Below, in pieces: positions 62,246 through 64,000 of a stretch of 64,000 nt of DNA (position 1 is the stretch's first letter; every line of letters begins with the position of its first letter). The stretch is from JAMDEO01 sp963775295. Its GTDB lineage: Bacteria > Actinomycetota > Thermoleophilia > RBG-16-64-13. The translations under genes were made by a program, and so were the position numbers. Location of the stretch: positions 62,001 to 126,000 of the forward strand of contig CAVZIK010000006.1 of the NCBI GenBank assembly GCA_963775295.1, read 5' to 3'. The notes below the pieces were generated by a model that saw only the letters and a program-made list of their open reading frames with translations, made no database searches and was not told the DNA's origin.

Positions 62246-62458
62246 TCACTTCGTCGTCTCGGCGCGGCGATACTTCTTGTTGAATCTCTCGACCCGACCG
62301 GCGGTATCGACCAGTTTCTGCTTGCCCGTGTAGAACGGGTGGCAGGATGCGCACACGTCGACTTTGATCTCGGGCACTGTCGAGCGGGTCATAAACGTGT
62401 CGCCGCAAGAGCAGATTACCTTGCTGTCCATGTAGTCTGGATGTATGTCTTTCTTCAA
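62246..62458 (-). CDS. rpmE: 50S ribosomal protein L31 (zinc type)
   Basis: 70 residues starting (L/M)KKDIHPDYMDSKVICSCG. It has four zinc-ligand cysteines (CSC and CASC). The start is TTG at 62458, four bases after GGAGG; longer frames to 62665 are not L31 sequence. It is only 13 bases from thyX. Confidence 0.96.
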   Translation of the reverse strand: MKKDIHPDYMDSKVICSCGDTFMTRSTVPEIKVDVCASCHPFYTGKQKLVDTAGRVERFNKKYRRAETTK

Positions 62459-62506
62459 GGTGCCTCCAATGACACGGCCTGAAAGGTATGAATCAAAAGG
62501 CACGAT

Positions 62507-62515
62507 ATGATACCA
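62507..62515 (-). promoter_or_regulatory. Extended -10 promoter of rpmE
   Basis: TGGTATCAT on the minus strand (TGn plus TATCAT). It would start the transcript near 62500, leaving about 42 bases of leader. Confidence 0.55.
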
Positions 62516-62531
62516 CGCCACGCCCGCCTCG

Positions 62532-63848
62532 CTACTCCGCCAGGAAGCCCCAGGCTGCGCGCACAACTTCCACAGCCTCCTCCAGTGTGTGAATCTCGTC
62601 CGCTTCCCAGGCAAGACGGGCCTCCCGCAGCAATCGGCCCAGAATGGGCCCCTGTGTGAGGCCAAGGGCTGCCATCAGGACCGCACCGTCGAAGGGCGGA
62701 TCCGGAAGCCCGGCCAGTCGTTGCGCCCACCGCTCGAGCAGTAGGTCCGCCGGCGAGCCCGGCTTGAGAACGGTGAACCCCGCCGCGGCGGGTGTGCCCG
62801 GTCCGGCGGCAGCCGCGGCGGCAACGAGAATCACTTCGGGTTCCCAGGGAGCGGTGTCCCAGAAGAAGGTCGTCGCAGTGCGGGGAGTGGCGCTCACCTC
62901 GGAGAGAGTCTCCAGCACCGCCCCCCCAACTCTCTCCGAGCGATCGTGCCAGCCTGCGACAGTCCGCATCAGCGATACGGCCGCGCCTGAGAGCTTGAGC
63001 CGCCGTCCGATGACGGCCACTTCGTGCGGAGACTGAAGGCGCAGCAATCCGCCCATGCGCAGAGCAGCGACGCGGGACAGGGTGCCGTCTACAGGTACAG
63101 TCATCCGTCTCACAAGAGGCGGCGCCCACACCGCTTTGCTGGACCAGGGACCCCCCGAGATCATGGCATCGAGCACCTTGAGTGTTGCCAGTGCATCCCC
63201 CACGGCGACCTGGGGCAGGAAAGTCCTCAGCAAACCCAGGTCAGCCAATCGGTCCACCGCAGTGGCGGAGTCCGCACCGTCCAGGGTGAGCGCGAGTTCG
63301 GCCACGATCCTCTCGGGGGCGGATCGGATCAACTCCCCGGCCTGAGCACGAACCAACCGCTCCAGCGCGGGGGCCATGTGAAGACCGAGCAAATGGCAGA
63401 AGCGAACGGCCCTCATCAAGCGAAGAGGATCGGAGGTGAAGATCTCGTCCGAAACCGCGACGAGAACGCCGGCGGCCAAATGTTCCCGACCCCCAAAGGG
63501 ATCGATGACCTCGCCTTCGGACCCGGCACGAACGGGGATCGCCATGGCGTTGATGGTAAAGTCCCGCGCAGCCAGGTCATCAAGGATACCGGCACCGCGC
63601 ATTCCGGCGACGTCGATGTGACCTTCGCCCCCTAGGACGCGATATGCGCCGTGACGCGCGGAAAGAGCGAACCATGGTGACCTCAGCGACGCGGACACTT
63701 CCTGGGCCACCTTCGCCGGGTCGTCTGCCACTACGACGTCGAGATCGGGAGAGATGCGCCCTGACCACCGGTCGCGCACCGTCCCGCCGACCAGCCAACC
63801 CTCGCTTCGTCGGCGGCGCAGGGTCTCTTCCAGCACCTGCAGCATCAT
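62532..63848 (-). CDS. CCA tRNA nucleotidyltransferase / poly(A) polymerase family
   Basis: 438 residues. N-terminal class II nucleotidyltransferase: LVGGTVRDRWSGRISPDLDVVV (GG and DxD) near 18-40, RDFTINAMAI near 93 and DPLRLMRAVRF near 137. A C-terminal helical region with a degenerate HD-like part follows. Adds or repairs tRNA 3' CCA. ATG start at 63848. Confidence 0.9.
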   Translation of the reverse strand: MMLQVLEETLRRRRSEGWLVGGTVRDRWSGRISPDLDVVVADDPAKVAQEVSASLRSPWFALSARHGAYRVLGGEGHIDVAGMRGAGILDDLAARDFTINAMAIPVRAGSEGEVIDPFGGREHLAAGVLVAVSDEIFTSDPLRLMRAVRFCHLLGLHMAPALERLVRAQAGELIRSAPERIVAELALTLDGADSATAVDRLADLGLLRTFLPQVAVGDALATLKVLDAMISGGPWSSKAVWAPPLVRRMTVPVDGTLSRVAALRMGGLLRLQSPHEVAVIGRRLKLSGAAVSLMRTVAGWHDRSERVGGAVLETLSEVSATPRTATTFFWDTAPWEPEVILVAAAAAAGPGTPAAAGFTVLKPGSPADLLLERWAQRLAGLPDPPFDGAVLMAALGLTQGPILGRLLREARLAWEADEIHTLEEAVEVVRAAWGFLAE

Positions 63849-63867
63849 CCCGAGTTCTTCCGAGGCC

Positions 63868-64000
63868 CTACTTGGAGCGATCCTTCAGTTTGCGAAGGCG
63901 CCTCTCGTAGGTGAACTTGTCGATGCCGTACGCGACGGCGGTATAGATGATAAAACCGGCCACCGGCATGATTACGTATGTCAGAGTGGTAGTCCCCGGC
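63868..64000 (-). CDS. Small membrane protein, N-terminus cut by window edge
   Basis: The last 43 or so codons of a gene are visible; the frame ends TYERRLRKLKDRSK. One TM (VIMPVAGFIIYTAVAYGI) and a basic cytoplasmic tail are seen. It ends 20 bases before the CCA-adding gene start and is in the same direction. Family not identified. Confidence 0.6.
   Translation of the reverse strand, partial: PGTTTLTYVIMPVAGFIIYTAVAYGIDKFTYERRLRKLKDRSK

Overview
This window looks like the core chromosome of a high-GC bacterium, most likely a deep-branching and probably anaerobic or facultative member of the Actinomycetota. The sequence basis is high GC, frequent GTG and TTG starts, extended -10 promoters (TGnTAnnnT), long-form HPF, ThyX instead of ThyA, and the order rpmE / DUF1385 / prfA / prmC-tsaC / rpiB / glyA / dCMP deaminase / atp operon, which I know from actinobacterial and neighbouring genomes. 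The lineage is an inference. A single-subunit pyruvate:ferredoxin oxidoreductase argues for fermentative or anaerobic carbon metabolism. About 57 protein genes fill the window. All but three (a methyltransferase, a nucleotidyltransferase and guaB) are on the minus strand. I saw no rRNA, tRNA, IS element, prophage or CRISPR array.

Layout, left to right. 1-1680: thiamine salvage operon behind a TPP riboswitch (thiN, ykoF-like, ykoE-like, the last cut by the window edge). 1784-8698: nifJ, then an MmpL exporter with its TetR regulator and a 32-bp perfect palindrome as probable operator. 8866-10355 (+): methyltransferase overlapping a winged-helix/nucleotidyltransferase gene. 10349-19122: glmM, a GlmU-like left-handed beta-helix protein, arfB, CoA-binding protein, HAD phosphatase, and a YhaN/YhaO-type (SbcCD-like) pair. 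19260-20741 (+): guaB. 20835-32154: RNA/nucleotide/envelope housekeeping (recO, deoC, GNAT, a degenerate cytidine deaminase, undecaprenol kinase-PAP2 fusion, ybeY, pgpH, phoH, yqeY, HIT, rsmE, ctpA, M23 activator). 32187-40209: ftsX, ftsE, prfB with a programmed frameshift, secA, hpf, comF, NDP-sugar pyrophosphorylase. 40239-43265: methyl-cycle salvage (mtnA, ahcY, a truncated purine-nucleoside-phosphorylase-like gene). 43308-48054: two LytR-CpsA-Psr genes with an unusual shared C-terminal domain, then murA. 48076-55285: complete F1Fo ATP synthase operon with atpI and atpZ-like genes. 55399-63870: dCMP deaminase, glyA, rpiB, a PrmC-TsaC fusion, prfA, DUF1385, thyX, rpmE, CCA-adding enzyme, and a partial membrane protein.

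Much of the window serves the cell wall (glmM, GlmU-like, murA, LCP proteins, undecaprenol kinase-PAP2, ftsEX with an M23 activator, ctpA) and translation fidelity or rescue (prfA, prfB, prmC, arfB, hpf, ybeY, rsmE, tsaC). I found no clear new defence or mobile system. The most unusual points are the methyltransferase/nucleotidyltransferase pair, probable CTG starts on the two LCP genes together with their C-terminal domain, degenerate nucleoside enzymes in conserved positions (Cdd-like, PNP-like), the PrmC-TsaC fusion, a 13-bp GC hairpin between ahcY and mtnA, and probable leaderless promoters.
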